In this document: in pieces, positions 8,097-16,037 of the stretch
How the letters are laid out: each line of letters starts with the position of its first letter
Position numbering within the stretch: the first letter of the stretch is position 1
Source of the DNA: Streptomyces zhihengii
GTDB lineage: Bacteria > Actinomycetota > Actinomycetes > Streptomycetales > Streptomycetaceae
Direction of reading: 5' to 3'
Assembly: GCF_016919245.1 (NCBI RefSeq)
Contig: NZ_JAFEJA010000001.1
Location: 2,762,001 to 2,826,000 of the forward strand
Length of the DNA stretch: 64,000 bases
The notes under the pieces: model-generated
Seen by the model: the letters and a program-made list of their open reading frames with translations, nothing else
Told to the model about the DNA's origin: nothing
The model's database searches: none
Made by a program: the position numbers and the translations under genes

Positions 8097-8437
8097 GCGC
8101 TCACCGTGCCCTCGGCGCGGGCGCGGGAGGCGATGACGGCGTCGGCGGCCTCACGCTTCAGCCGGCGCTCGGCGAAGAACCCGCCGAAGGGCAGCACGGA
8201 CATCGCGAAGTAGAAGGCGGCGGTGCCGAGGCCCCACTTGGTGCGGTTCCAGGCGTCCAGCCAGAAGAGGACGTAGACGACGAAGAGGAAGCCGTGGATC
8301 GCACCCATGACCGGGACCGCGTTGAAGTCAGTGGTGCGCTTGAGCACCGAGCAGACCAGCAGCAGGAGGAAGGACACGGCCTCGGGAGCCGAGACCAGGC
8401 GGAGACGGTGGAGGGAGGATGCGGTCTTGATGTCCAC
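8093..8437 (-). CDS. DUF3817 small integral membrane protein (second copy)
   Basis: With GTG at 8437 the protein has 114 residues and three membrane helices. The motif [18 protein letters not shown] matches the paralogue at 4344-4676, as do the C-terminal [11 protein letters not shown] region and overall length. The GTG is preceded by AAGGTG at suitable spacing; an ATG 30 bases further upstream is possible but has no clear ribosome-binding site. It is coupled to the thiamine-binding-family gene by a 4-base overlap and divergent from the AIM24 operon. Function unknown. Confidence 0.8.
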   Translation of the reverse strand: MDIKTASSLHRLRLVSAPEAVSFLLLLVCSVLKRTTDFNAVPVMGAIHGFLFVVYVLFWLDAWNRTKWGLGTAAFYFAMSVLPFGGFFAERRLKREAADAVIASRARAEGTVSA

Positions 8438-8607
8438 GTGAGGCACCTTCGACGTCGAAGCGGGCATGGCGGGGCGAGGCGATCTTGTGAATCGGTGCAC
8501 AAGCGCCGGACCCATTGTGGCAGCCTTCCTTGCCAAGCCTTTGTCAGGGTCCGGATCCTCCTCGAGGGCCCTGTCCGGGGGCGGGATGACCCGTTAACGT
8601 CCTGTCC

Positions 8608-9246
8608 GTGGCAACGTTCCGGCTCCAGGGGAGCAAGGTGCTCGCCGTCGACATGACGGGCGACACCGTGAAAGCGAAGAACGGCTCGATGGTCGCCTAC
8701 GACGGCCAGATGGCGTTCAAGAAGATGACCGGCGGCGGTGAGGGTCTGCGCGGCATGGTCACCCGGCGGCTCACGGGCGAGCAGATGACCGTGATGGAGG
8801 TGAAGGGGCAGGGGACCTGCTGGTTCGCCGACCGGGCGAGCGAGATCAGCCTGGTGCACCTGCGGGGCGAGACCCTCTACGTCGAGTCCAGCAACCTGCT
8901 GTGCACGGACGCCGGACTGCGCACGGGCACCACGTTCACCGGCCTGCGGGGCGCCTCTCAGGGCAACGGCCTGTTCACCACGACCGTCGAGGGCAGCGGC
9001 CAGGCCGCGATCATGTCCGACGGGCCCGCGGTCGTGCTGCGGGTCACGCCCCAGTACCCGCTCTCCGTCGACCCCGGCGCGTACATCGCCCATCAGGGCG
9101 ACCTGCGCCAGGACTTCCAGTCGGGTGTGACCTTCCGCACCTTCCTCGGCGAGGGCGGCGGCGAGGCGTTCCAGATCCGCTTCGAGGGCGACGGCCTGGT
9201 GTACGTGCAGCCCAGCGAGCGCAACACGGTGGGGGGCGACGTCTGA
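8608..9246 (+). CDS. AIM24-family protein 1
   Basis: The protein has 212 residues from GTG. It is an all-beta double-psi-type fold of the AIM24/DUF124 family, named for a yeast mitochondrial protein. Family marks are the Gly-rich turns (KKMTGGGEGLRGMVTRRL), VKGQGTCWFAD, and the GNGLFTTTVEGSG and YIAHQGDL motifs. No signal peptide or membrane segment is seen. Bacterial function is not established. It is the first of three tandem members: its stop overlaps the next start in TGATG. Confidence 0.85.
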   Translation: MATFRLQGSKVLAVDMTGDTVKAKNGSMVAYDGQMAFKKMTGGGEGLRGMVTRRLTGEQMTVMEVKGQGTCWFADRASEISLVHLRGETLYVESSNLLCTDAGLRTGTTFTGLRGASQGNGLFTTTVEGSGQAAIMSDGPAVVLRVTPQYPLSVDPGAYIAHQGDLRQDFQSGVTFRTFLGEGGGEAFQIRFEGDGLVYVQPSERNTVGGDV

Positions 9247-9896
9247 TGCCGTTCCGCGAGGTCAACTCCCGGGTGGTGGAGGCGGTGATCGCCCCGGGCC
9301 AGAAGATGTTCTCCCAGCGGGGCGCGATGCTCGCCTACCGCGGCGAGGTCTCGTTCACGCCCAACGTCCAGGGCGGCCAGGGCGGGGTGATGTCCATGAT
9401 CGGGCGCCGGGTGGCGAACGAGGCGACGCCCCTGATGACCGTCGAGGGCAACGGCACGGTCATGTTCGGCCACGGCGGACACCACATCCAGGTGATCCAG
9501 CTCTCCGGCGACACCCTGTACGTCGAGGCCGACCGGCTGCTGGCCTTCGACGGCACCCTGACGCAGGGCACGATGTTCATGGGCTCGCAGGGCGGGGTCA
9601 TGGGCATGGTGCGCGGACAGGTCACCGGCCAGGGCCTGTTCACCACCACCCTGAAGGGCCACGGCGCGGTCGCGGTGATGGCCCACGGCGGGGTGATCGA
9701 ACTGCCCGTCACCCCGGGGCGGGCCGTCCACGTCGACCCGCAGGCGTACGTGGCCCACCACGGCGACGTGCGCAACAAGCTCTCCACCGCGCTCGGCTGG
9801 CGCGACATGGTGGGGCGCGGCTCGGGCGAGGCGTTCCAGCTCGAACTGAGCGGCAGCGGTGCGGTCTACGTCCAGGCGTCGGAGGAGAAGCTGTGA
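9246..9896 (+). CDS. AIM24-family protein 2
   Basis: The protein has 216 residues and is homologous to its neighbours. Shared landmarks are GAMLAYRGEVSF, a Gly-rich SMIGRRVANEATPLM segment, VTGQGLFTTTLKGHG and YVAHHGDV. It is unusually rich in Met and Gly around residues 40-50 and 110-120. The ATG shares one base with the preceding TGA stop, and its own stop overlaps the next start, so all three products are probably made in fixed proportion. Confidence 0.85.
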   Translation: MPFREVNSRVVEAVIAPGQKMFSQRGAMLAYRGEVSFTPNVQGGQGGVMSMIGRRVANEATPLMTVEGNGTVMFGHGGHHIQVIQLSGDTLYVEADRLLAFDGTLTQGTMFMGSQGGVMGMVRGQVTGQGLFTTTLKGHGAVAVMAHGGVIELPVTPGRAVHVDPQAYVAHHGDVRNKLSTALGWRDMVGRGSGEAFQLELSGSGAVYVQASEEKL

Positions 9897-10675
9897 GCAC
9901 GCCCGTCATCCACGACCCGACGACCCTGCCGAGCGACGACAACGTCGACGCGTACACCTTCTGCGTGGAGCTCAAGGGCAGCCCGTGGTTCCTCCAGAAG
10001 GGCAAGATGATCGCCTACTACGGGCGCATCGAGTTCAACGGAATCGGCCACGGGCGGCTCGACCGGCTGATGCGGACCTCCTTCCACTCGCCGCTGCACG
10101 CGGGCGACTGGGTGGTCGCCGAGGGCAGCGGCAAGATGCTGCTGGCGGACCGCGCCTTCGACGTGAACTCCTTCGACCTCGACGACGGCAATCTGACGAT
10201 CCGCGCCGGCAACCTGCTCGCCTACCAGCCGACGCTGGCGCTGAAGCAGTCGATCGTGCCGGGATTCCTGACGCTGATCGGGACGGGGAAGTTCGTGGCC
10301 GCGTCCAACGGACCGGTGGTGTTCATGGAGCCCCCCGTGCGGGTGGATCCGCAGGCGCTGGTGGGCTGGGCGGACTGCCCCTCGCCCTGCCACCACTACG
10401 ACCACGGGTACATGTCCGGGGTCATGGGCGGACTGCGCGCGCTCACCGGTGTGGGCGGGGCGTCCGGCGAGGAGCACCAGTTCGAGTTCGTCGGCGCCGG
10501 TACGGTGCTGCTGCAGTCCAGCGAGGTGCTGATGCCGGAGCAGACGACCGGTGCGGTGGGCGGCGGGCCGGGTGTTCCCGGCGGGCACCAGGGGGCGCCG
10601 GGCGGCGGTCAGCACGGATCCGCACCGCGTCTTCCCGGCCAGCTCGGCGACCTCCAGCGTCGCTTCGGCCTGTGA
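9893..10675 (+). CDS. AIM24-family protein 3, with a Cys/His insert and Gly-rich tail
   Basis: The protein has 260 residues and starts at the GTG overlapping the previous stop (GTGA). The AIM24 fold covers about residues 15-215. It differs from its sisters in a Cys/His segment (WADCPSPCHHYDHGYMSG) that could bind a metal, and in a Gly/Pro/Gln tail after residue 215. It is the most divergent of the trio, so the three are ancient duplicates and not redundant copies. The operon ends at the large inverted repeat 10688-10757. Confidence 0.82.
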   Translation: MSTPVIHDPTTLPSDDNVDAYTFCVELKGSPWFLQKGKMIAYYGRIEFNGIGHGRLDRLMRTSFHSPLHAGDWVVAEGSGKMLLADRAFDVNSFDLDDGNLTIRAGNLLAYQPTLALKQSIVPGFLTLIGTGKFVAASNGPVVFMEPPVRVDPQALVGWADCPSPCHHYDHGYMSGVMGGLRALTGVGGASGEEHQFEFVGAGTVLLQSSEVLMPEQTTGAVGGGPGVPGGHQGAPGGGQHGSAPRLPGQLGDLQRRFGL

Positions 10676-10687
10676 GCGGTAGTCTGC

Positions 10688-10757
10688 GGAGTGTGACGTC
10701 GAACGTCTGCACCCCTGGCGCGCACGCTTGCGCGCGGGGTACCGGACGTCACACTCC
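10688..10757. terminator. Large nested inverted repeat after the AIM24 operon
   Basis: Outer arms GGAGTGTGACGTC (10688-10700) and GACGTCACACTCC (10745-10757) are perfect 13-bp complements. Inside them, ACCCC and GCGCGC pair with GCGCGC and GGGGT around ACGCTT, with a two-base bulge. The structure lies between the AIM24 stop and the MarR start, with no T-run. It may terminate the operon, but the long perfect outer arms also suit a protein-binding site for the MarR product. Confidence 0.6.
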
Positions 10758-10800
10758 CCAACTTCGTCCATATTTCAACTTCTTAGGATAGTATCTCTAT

Positions 10801-11277
10801 ATGGAGACCGATACGGCCACGCGCTGGCTGACCGACGAAGAGCAGTGCACCTGGCGCACGCACCTGGAAGTCAACAAGCTGCTGATGCACCAGCTCGAAA
10901 AGGACCTCCAGCCGTTCGGCCTGACCAACAACGACTACGAGATCCTGGTCAACCTCTCCGAGTCGCCCGAGCGGCGCATGCGGATGAGCGACCTCGCCGC
11001 GGCCACCCTCCAGTCGAAGAGCCGCCTCTCCCACCAGATCACCCGCATGGAGACCGCCGGCCTCGTCCGGCGCGAGAACTGCGAGTCGGACCGCCGCGGC
11101 CTGTACGCGGTGCTCACCGACGACGGCGTCGACACCATGCGCAAGGTCGCGCCGCACCACGTCGCCTCCGTGCGCAAGCACTTCATCGACATGATGTCGC
11201 CCGAGGCGCTCGCCGAACTGCGCGCCTCGCTCACCCCCGTCGCCGAGCACCTGCGGGGCAGGCGCGGCAAGCTCTGA
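10801..11277 (+). CDS. MarR-family transcriptional regulator
   Basis: The protein has 158 residues. The winged helix at about 55-115 contains MSDLAAATLQSKSRLSHQIT and the wing ENCESDRRGLYAVLTD, a standard MarR layout with dimerisation helices at both ends. The leader just before the ATG is A+T-rich (AACTTCTTAGGATAG), a probable promoter zone. It sits after the nested repeat and converges on the molybdoenzyme gene. The ligand is unknown. Confidence 0.88.
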   Translation: METDTATRWLTDEEQCTWRTHLEVNKLLMHQLEKDLQPFGLTNNDYEILVNLSESPERRMRMSDLAAATLQSKSRLSHQITRMETAGLVRRENCESDRRGLYAVLTDDGVDTMRKVAPHHVASVRKHFIDMMSPEALAELRASLTPVAEHLRGRRGKL

Positions 11278-11291
11278 CCGGCACGGCCGCC

Positions 11292-11323
11292 GGCACCCGG
11301 TCAGACCACGGTCACCGGGTGCC
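11292..11323. terminator. Convergent terminator between marR and the molybdoenzyme gene
   Basis: GGCACCCGGT (11292-11301) and ACCGGGTGCC (11314-11323) are perfect 10-bp complements, with a smaller GACC/GGTC stem inside. The hairpin overlaps the stop codon of the minus-strand gene and lies 14 bases after the MarR stop, so it can serve both transcripts. Confidence 0.6.
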
Positions 11324-12614
11324 GTACGACCGCGTCGAAGAGATAGCCCTGGGTGTTGTGCACCGACACGTCCGGCTGGGTCCGCCCCGCGCGGTCCGTC
11401 GCCCGGGCGAGCAGCACGGCGGGCCCGGGGGTCCGCGGCACCCAGCCGGCGGACCAGCGCACCCAGCTCCCCGGGCGGGGCGCGTCGTGCAGACGCGCCC
11501 GGCGCCAGTGGGCGCCCCCGTCCGTACTGATCTCCACCTCGCGCACCGGCGCCGCGCCGGACCAGGAGCGCCCGGTGAGCAGCACCGGCCGCCGGGCCGG
11601 CAGTGCCGCGTCCCGGTCCAGCTCGAAGGCGCTCTTCAGCGTCTGCCGGGTCAGCGGAGCGCTGCCCTCCGGCGGGTGCTCCGGGCCGAAGAGGCGGTAC
11701 ATGTCGGTGTTCCACGGGGAGTAGAGCGGCTCGTCGCTCACCTCGATGTCACCGAGCCACTTCACCGAGGAGATGCCGACCCAGCCCGGCACGATCAGCC
11801 GCACCGGGTGGCCGTGGTCGGGCGGCAGGGGCTCGCCGTTCATCTCGTACGCCAGCAGGACGTCGTCCAGCGCCTTGGCGAGCGGCAGCGGCCGGCGCAC
11901 CCGGCCCAGGTTCACGCCCGCGCTGACGACCTCGTCGTCGAGGCCGCGCGGCAGCACGTCGACGGCGCCGCGTGTGACGCCCGCCCGGCGCAGCACCTCG
12001 CCCAGGCGCACCCCGCGCCAGCGGGCGACACCGATCGCGCCGAGCGTCCACGCGGTACCGCCGACCTGCTGGCCCTGCTGGGTGGCGTAGAAGCTGCGGC
12101 CGTTGCCGGCGCACTCGACGAAGGCGGTCACCGTGCTCGCCGGCAGCGCCCTCAGCTCGTCGTACGAGAACCGGACCGGACCGCCGGCCAGCCCGCTCCC
12201 CCACACCGTCAGCTCCCAGCCGGCCGCGTCGATGCGCGGGGTGACGGTGTGGTTCCGGACGAAGAAGCGGTCTGCGGGGGTGAGCACACCCGTGCCGCGC
12301 AGGGACGAGAAGACCGTCTCGGCGTTGGTCCCGCGCACCGTGAACAGCTCCGGCGGCAGCGGCTTGACGATGCCGGGGGCGGTGGCGGTGGCGGTGGCGG
12401 GCGCCACGGGGGCGGTGGGCGCGGTGGGCCCCGCGCCGGGGGCGGCCGCCGCGCTGCCCGCCGCGGCGCCCACGAGCGGGGCGGTGGCCCCCGCCGCGGC
12501 CAGCAGCCGCAGCATCGCGCGCCGGTCCAGGCCGGCGGTGCGGGCCTCGCCCCGCGACCACTGGCGCAGCCGCCTGCGGTCGTAGGCGGACTCCGACAGG
12601 TCGTGGTGGGCCAT
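11301..12614 (-). CDS. Tat-exported sulfite-oxidase-family molybdopterin oxidoreductase
   Basis: The protein has 437 residues. A twin-arginine-like signal (DRRAMLRLLAAAG, Arg31-Arg32, then a hydrophobic Ala/Gly stretch) suggests folded export. An Ala/Pro/Thr linker follows to about residue 85, then the molybdopterin domain with FVECAGNGRSFY, where Cys168 is the expected molybdenum ligand. A C-terminal Mo-co dimerisation domain starts near residue 320. Sulfite is the classic substrate, but SorT- and YedY-like relatives use others. The Tat motif lacks the usual Phe after the arginines. No haem domain or partner gene is adjacent. Confidence 0.85.
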   Translation of the reverse strand: MAHHDLSESAYDRRRLRQWSRGEARTAGLDRRAMLRLLAAAGATAPLVGAAAGSAAAAPGAGPTAPTAPVAPATATATAPGIVKPLPPELFTVRGTNAETVFSSLRGTGVLTPADRFFVRNHTVTPRIDAAGWELTVWGSGLAGGPVRFSYDELRALPASTVTAFVECAGNGRSFYATQQGQQVGGTAWTLGAIGVARWRGVRLGEVLRRAGVTRGAVDVLPRGLDDEVVSAGVNLGRVRRPLPLAKALDDVLLAYEMNGEPLPPDHGHPVRLIVPGWVGISSVKWLGDIEVSDEPLYSPWNTDMYRLFGPEHPPEGSAPLTRQTLKSAFELDRDAALPARRPVLLTGRSWSGAAPVREVEISTDGGAHWRRARLHDAPRPGSWVRWSAGWVPRTPGPAVLLARATDRAGRTQPDVSVHNTQGYLFDAVVRHPVTVV

Positions 12615-12840
12615 GGTCGCTCCTCGGTCGCGTGCGCGGACGGCGGCCGGCGCGGCCGTGCTCCCGGCGGCCCGGCACCGGACCCCGGGGTTCCGTCAGG
12701 GCCCCGGCGGGCTCGTGCCCTGATCCGGACGAGACCCTAGGGTCGCCCCGGACCGGGCGGAAGAGCGCTCCGGCGGTTGGCCAGAAGACTGCAACACCGC
12801 CGCAACATCCGGGCGCCCGCCGCGGCGGGGCGCCCCGGGC

Positions 12841-13200
12841 GCGTCACGGCGGACGCCGCGCCGGGGGCGGGCCGGGGAAGGCGTCACCGCCCCCGCCGTA
12901 CCCGAGGCACCCCGGGAGACGCCACCGCCCCCGCCGTACCCGGGCGCCCCGGGAGGCGTCACCGCCGCCGCCGTACCCGGGCGCCCCGGGAGACGCCACC
13001 GCCTCCGCCGCGAGGCCGGGCGGCCCGGGGGGCGTCACCACCCCCGCCGCACCCGAGGCACCCCGGGAGACGCCACCGCCTCCGCCGCGCCCAGGGCGGC
13101 CCGGGGGCATCACCGCCGCCGAGCCGACGACACCCGCAGGGGCGTCACCACCCCCGCCGTACCCGAGGCACCCCGGGAGGCGTCACCGCCTCCGTCGCTG
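12841..13200. repeat. Degenerate 37-39-bp tandem repeat array
   Basis: About nine imperfect units fill the gap between the molybdoenzyme gene and the sensor kinase stop. Each begins near GCGTCACCGCC or CGCCACCGCC and ends near CCCCGGGAG. The block ACCCGAGGCACCCCGGGAG recurs three times, near 12899, 13051 and 13161. On the minus strand several units carry an in-phase-independent TGA, and the kinase stop codon at 13183 is itself inside a unit. The upstream part of the gap, 12615-12840, holds only the molybdoenzyme promoter region. No gene is supported in 12615-13182. Confidence 0.75.
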
Positions 13201-14622
13201 GGCCGGGCCATCGCCCGCCGGTGGCAGGCGGAGTTCGAAGAGCGCGCCGCCCCGGGGCGAGGAGCCCACGGTGAGCGTGCCGCCGTGGCGCCGGGCCACG
13301 TCCCTGGCGATCGCCAGACCGAGCCCGGCCCCGCCGTCGTCCCGGGTGCGGGCGTCGTCGAGGCGCACGAACCGCTCGAAGATGCGCTCCCGCTCGGCCG
13401 GGGGGACGCCCTCCCCGTCGTCGGCCACCGTCAGCACGACCCCGCCGCGCTCGGACCGGACGGCCGCGGCGACCTCGGTGGCCGCGTGGCGCTGGGCGTT
13501 GTCCAGCAGATTGCCCACCACCCGGGCCAACTGGCCGCGTGCTCCGCTCACTTCGAGCCCGTCGCCGGCGTCCACGGTGACCGTCACCCGGTCGCCGGAC
13601 CGCTGGGCCACCTCCTCGCGCAGCAGCCGCCCCATGTCCACCGTGGCACCGCCCGGCCGCTCCCCCGCGTCCAGGCGGGCCAGCAGCAGCAGATCGGCGG
13701 CCAGTTGCTGGAGCCGTACGGTGTCCTCGACCGCCCCGGGCACGTCCAGCAGCTCGGGATGGGCGGCGCCCACCTCCAACTGGGTGCGCAGCGAGGCGAT
13801 CGGGCTGCGCAGTTCGTGCGAGGCGTCGGCCACGAAGCGCCGCTGGCGCTCCACCGACGCCTCCAGCGCGGCCAGCGTCTCGTTGGTCGTGCGCGCCAGC
13901 CGGGCGACCTCGTCCCGCGAGGCGGGCTCCGGCACCCGGCGCGAGAGGTCCTCGGAGGCCGTGATCGCCGCCATCTCGCGCCTGATGCCCTCGACGGGCC
14001 GCAGCGCCCGGCGGGTCACCAGCCAGGTCACCGACCCCACGACGGCCAGCAGCAGCGGCAGGCCCACCAGCATCGCGTCCCGGACCGTGCCGACCGCGTC
14101 CTGCTCGGTGGCCAGGGGCGCCCCGGCGTGCACGGTGTAGGTCTGCCGCTCCCCCGACGTCACCTCCACCGAGGCGAACCGGTAGTCGGCCCGGTCCCCG
14201 TCGACCGTCGCCGCCCCGGAGGAGAAGCTCGGCTCGTCGCCCGAGACCTCGCCCCGCGCGGGGTCGTCGTCATCGTCATCGTCGTCGTCGCCCGCGGCCC
14301 CGTCCCGCGCCGGACCGGGCAGCACCTCGGAGCTCGACGTCCCCGAGATCGCCTCCAGCTGCTTGCTGACCGCCACGACCCGGCCGTCCTCGGCGACCAC
14401 CTGCACCGGCCGCCGCTCGTCGTCCGGGAGTTCCAGCCGGCCCGGCGGCACGTCGGTCGCGAGCTGCGCCGCCACGTCGCGGGCGACGACCTCGGCCTCC
14501 AGGTCCGTACGGTCGATCAGGCTGGAGCGCAGCGTCAGCAGCACCGCGGCGCCGGCCGCGATCAGCGCCACCGCGACGACGACCGTGGCCCCGATGGCCG
14601 CCTTCGCCCGTACCGACCTCAT
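13183..14622 (-). CDS. OmpR-type sensor histidine kinase with poly-Asp sensor loop
   Basis: The protein has 479 residues: membrane helix 8-31, extracytoplasmic sensor region 32-182, second helix about 183-203, HAMP linker, dimerisation helix with phospho-acceptor His269 (ADASHELRSPIAS) and an ATPase domain with N (NLLDNAQRH), G1 (DDGEGVP) and G2 (GGAGLGLAI) boxes. The sensor region contains nine consecutive aspartates at 112-120 in an acidic stretch, suggesting binding of divalent cations or cationic peptides. The start overlaps the response-regulator stop in ATGA. The C-terminus ends within the repeat array. Confidence 0.9.
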   Translation of the reverse strand: MRSVRAKAAIGATVVVAVALIAAGAAVLLTLRSSLIDRTDLEAEVVARDVAAQLATDVPPGRLELPDDERRPVQVVAEDGRVVAVSKQLEAISGTSSSEVLPGPARDGAAGDDDDDDDDDPARGEVSGDEPSFSSGAATVDGDRADYRFASVEVTSGERQTYTVHAGAPLATEQDAVGTVRDAMLVGLPLLLAVVGSVTWLVTRRALRPVEGIRREMAAITASEDLSRRVPEPASRDEVARLARTTNETLAALEASVERQRRFVADASHELRSPIASLRTQLEVGAAHPELLDVPGAVEDTVRLQQLAADLLLLARLDAGERPGGATVDMGRLLREEVAQRSGDRVTVTVDAGDGLEVSGARGQLARVVGNLLDNAQRHAATEVAAAVRSERGGVVLTVADDGEGVPPAERERIFERFVRLDDARTRDDGGAGLGLAIARDVARRHGGTLTVGSSPRGGALFELRLPPAGDGPAQRRRR

Positions 14623-15284
14623 GACGCCTCGACCAGCCGGTACCCGGCGCCGCGCACCGTCTGGATGCGCCCGGCCCCGAGCTTGCGGCGCAGGGTGCTC
14701 ACATAGACCTCGACGATGTTCGGATCGCCCTCGTAGGCGAAGTCCCAGACGTGCTCCAGGATCTCCGGCTTCCCGACCACCTGGCCCGCGCGGTGGGCGA
14801 GCTGCTCCAGCACGGCGAACTCCTTCGCCGTCAGCGTCACCTCGGCCTCGCCGACGTGCACCCGGCGGGCCGCCGTGTCCACCCGCAGATCGCCGACCGC
14901 CAGCACCGGCGACCCGCCGGCCCGGCCCCTGCGCCGCAGCAGCGCCCGGATCCGGGCGAGCAGCACCACGTACGAGAAGGGCTTGGTCAGATAGTCGTCG
15001 GCGCCGGTGTCGAGGCCCTCGGCCTCGTCGTACTCGCCGTCCTTGGCCGTCAGCATCAGGATCGGCATGTCGTGCCCGGCGGCGCGCAGGGCGGCGCACA
15101 CCCGGTAGCCGTTCATCCCGGGCAGCATGATGTCGAGCACGACCAGGTCGTGCACACCCTCGGCCGCCCGGTGCAGGCCCTCCAGCCCGTCGTGGACGAC
15201 ATCCACGGCGAAGCCCTCGGCGGTCAGCCCGGCGGCGAGGGACAGGGCGAGCCGCTTCTCGTCCTCCACGATCAACAACCTCAT
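14619..15284 (-). CDS. OmpR/PhoB-family response regulator
   Basis: The protein has 221 residues. The receiver domain has Glu7, Asp8, phospho-acceptor Asp51 (VVLDIMLPG) and the TAKD and KPF switch residues. A C-terminal winged helix at about 125-220 ends with the typical VSTLRRKLGAGRIQTVRGAGYRL. It is cotranscribed with the kinase (4-base overlap) and divergent from the PepSY gene. The phased CTTCAG repeats in that gap are the likely binding site. Confidence 0.92.
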   Translation of the reverse strand: MRLLIVEDEKRLALSLAAGLTAEGFAVDVVHDGLEGLHRAAEGVHDLVVLDIMLPGMNGYRVCAALRAAGHDMPILMLTAKDGEYDEAEGLDTGADDYLTKPFSYVVLLARIRALLRRRGRAGGSPVLAVGDLRVDTAARRVHVGEAEVTLTAKEFAVLEQLAHRAGQVVGKPEILEHVWDFAYEGDPNIVEVYVSTLRRKLGAGRIQTVRGAGYRLVEAS

Positions 15285-15306
15285 GAGGTCAGGGTCGCAA
15301 ACCGCG

Positions 15307-15344
15307 GCTGAAGATCCCTTCAGCCGGCTTCAGGGCCGCTTCAG
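15307..15344. promoter_or_regulatory. Phased CTTCAG repeats, candidate response-regulator site
   Basis: CTTCAG occurs at 15318, 15328 and 15339 as direct repeats 10 and 11 bases apart, one helical turn each. An inverted copy, GCTGAAG, lies at 15307-15313. Direct repeats at this spacing are typical for OmpR/PhoB dimers. The site lies between the divergent regulator and PepSY genes and could control both. Confidence 0.6.
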
Positions 15345-15403
15345 CTTGCCGGGGCAACAGTGTCATCCGGGAACGACGACGGAACGATCCGGGAGGAATC
15401 CTC

Positions 15404-16027
15404 ATGAAGCGCAAGCTGGTCATCGCCACCCTCACGGCGGCGGTCCTGGTCGGCGGCGGCGCGTACACGGCGGTGGCCGTGTCGGGCGACGACGCGCCGC
15501 GGACGACGAGCACGGGGGCGGTGGCGGACGAGGACGGCGGGCGTGACGACGACCGCGGCGACGACCGTGACGACGCCCGGGACGAGCGGGACGACCGCGA
15601 CGACCGCGACCGGGCGGCACCGGCCGGCGGTGTCACGGCGGCGCAGGCCGCGGCGGCCGCCCTCGGGAAGACCCCCGGCACGGTGGAGTCGGTCGACCTC
15701 GACGACGACGGCCACTGGGAGGTCGAGGTGCTGGGCCGCGACGACCGGGAGCACGAGCTGACCGTCGACACCTCCGACGGCACGGTGCGGGTCACCGGCA
15801 AGGACGACGACTCCGACGATTCCGACGACGCGGGCGACCGCAAGGCGCTGCGCGACGCCCGGACCGACGCGGGCGAGGCGATCGCCGCGGCCCTCAAGGC
15901 CCACCCGGACGCGCAGGTGACGTCGGTGGACTTCGACGACGACGGGTCCGACCACTGGGAGGTCGAACTCCACGACGACCGCGAACTCCACGTGGACGCC
16001 CGCACGGCAGCGGTCTCGGCCGACTGA
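15404..16027 (+). CDS. Secreted acidic PepSY-domain protein
   Basis: The protein has 207 residues. An N-terminal hydrophobic segment at 5-27 is a signal peptide or anchor. A linker at about 44-72 is almost entirely Asp, Arg and Glu. Two PepSY-type repeats follow, each opening with an Ala-rich helix (TAAQAAAAAL; AGEAIAAALKAHPDAQ) and ending in HWEVEV or HWEVEL. PepSY domains often modulate extracellular peptidases or pair with two-component systems. A strong AGGAGG-like site precedes the ATG. It diverges from an OmpR-type system whose sensor also carries an Asp tract. Confidence 0.85.
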   Translation: MKRKLVIATLTAAVLVGGGAYTAVAVSGDDAPRTTSTGAVADEDGGRDDDRGDDRDDARDERDDRDDRDRAAPAGGVTAAQAAAAALGKTPGTVESVDLDDDGHWEVEVLGRDDREHELTVDTSDGTVRVTGKDDDSDDSDDAGDRKALRDARTDAGEAIAAALKAHPDAQVTSVDFDDDGSDHWEVELHDDRELHVDARTAAVSAD

Positions 16028-16037
16028 CCCGGCACCC

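Noticed and set aside
12632..14140. A 502-codon plus-strand ORF through the repeat array and sensor kinase
   Set aside because: It is the shadow of the kinase gene joined to Pro/Arg-coding repeats. Its composition is not protein-like.
15543..15761. Thr-rich plus-strand ORF within the PepSY gene
   Set aside because: It is an out-of-frame reading of the Asp/Arg codons; the PepSY frame has the signal peptide and repeats.
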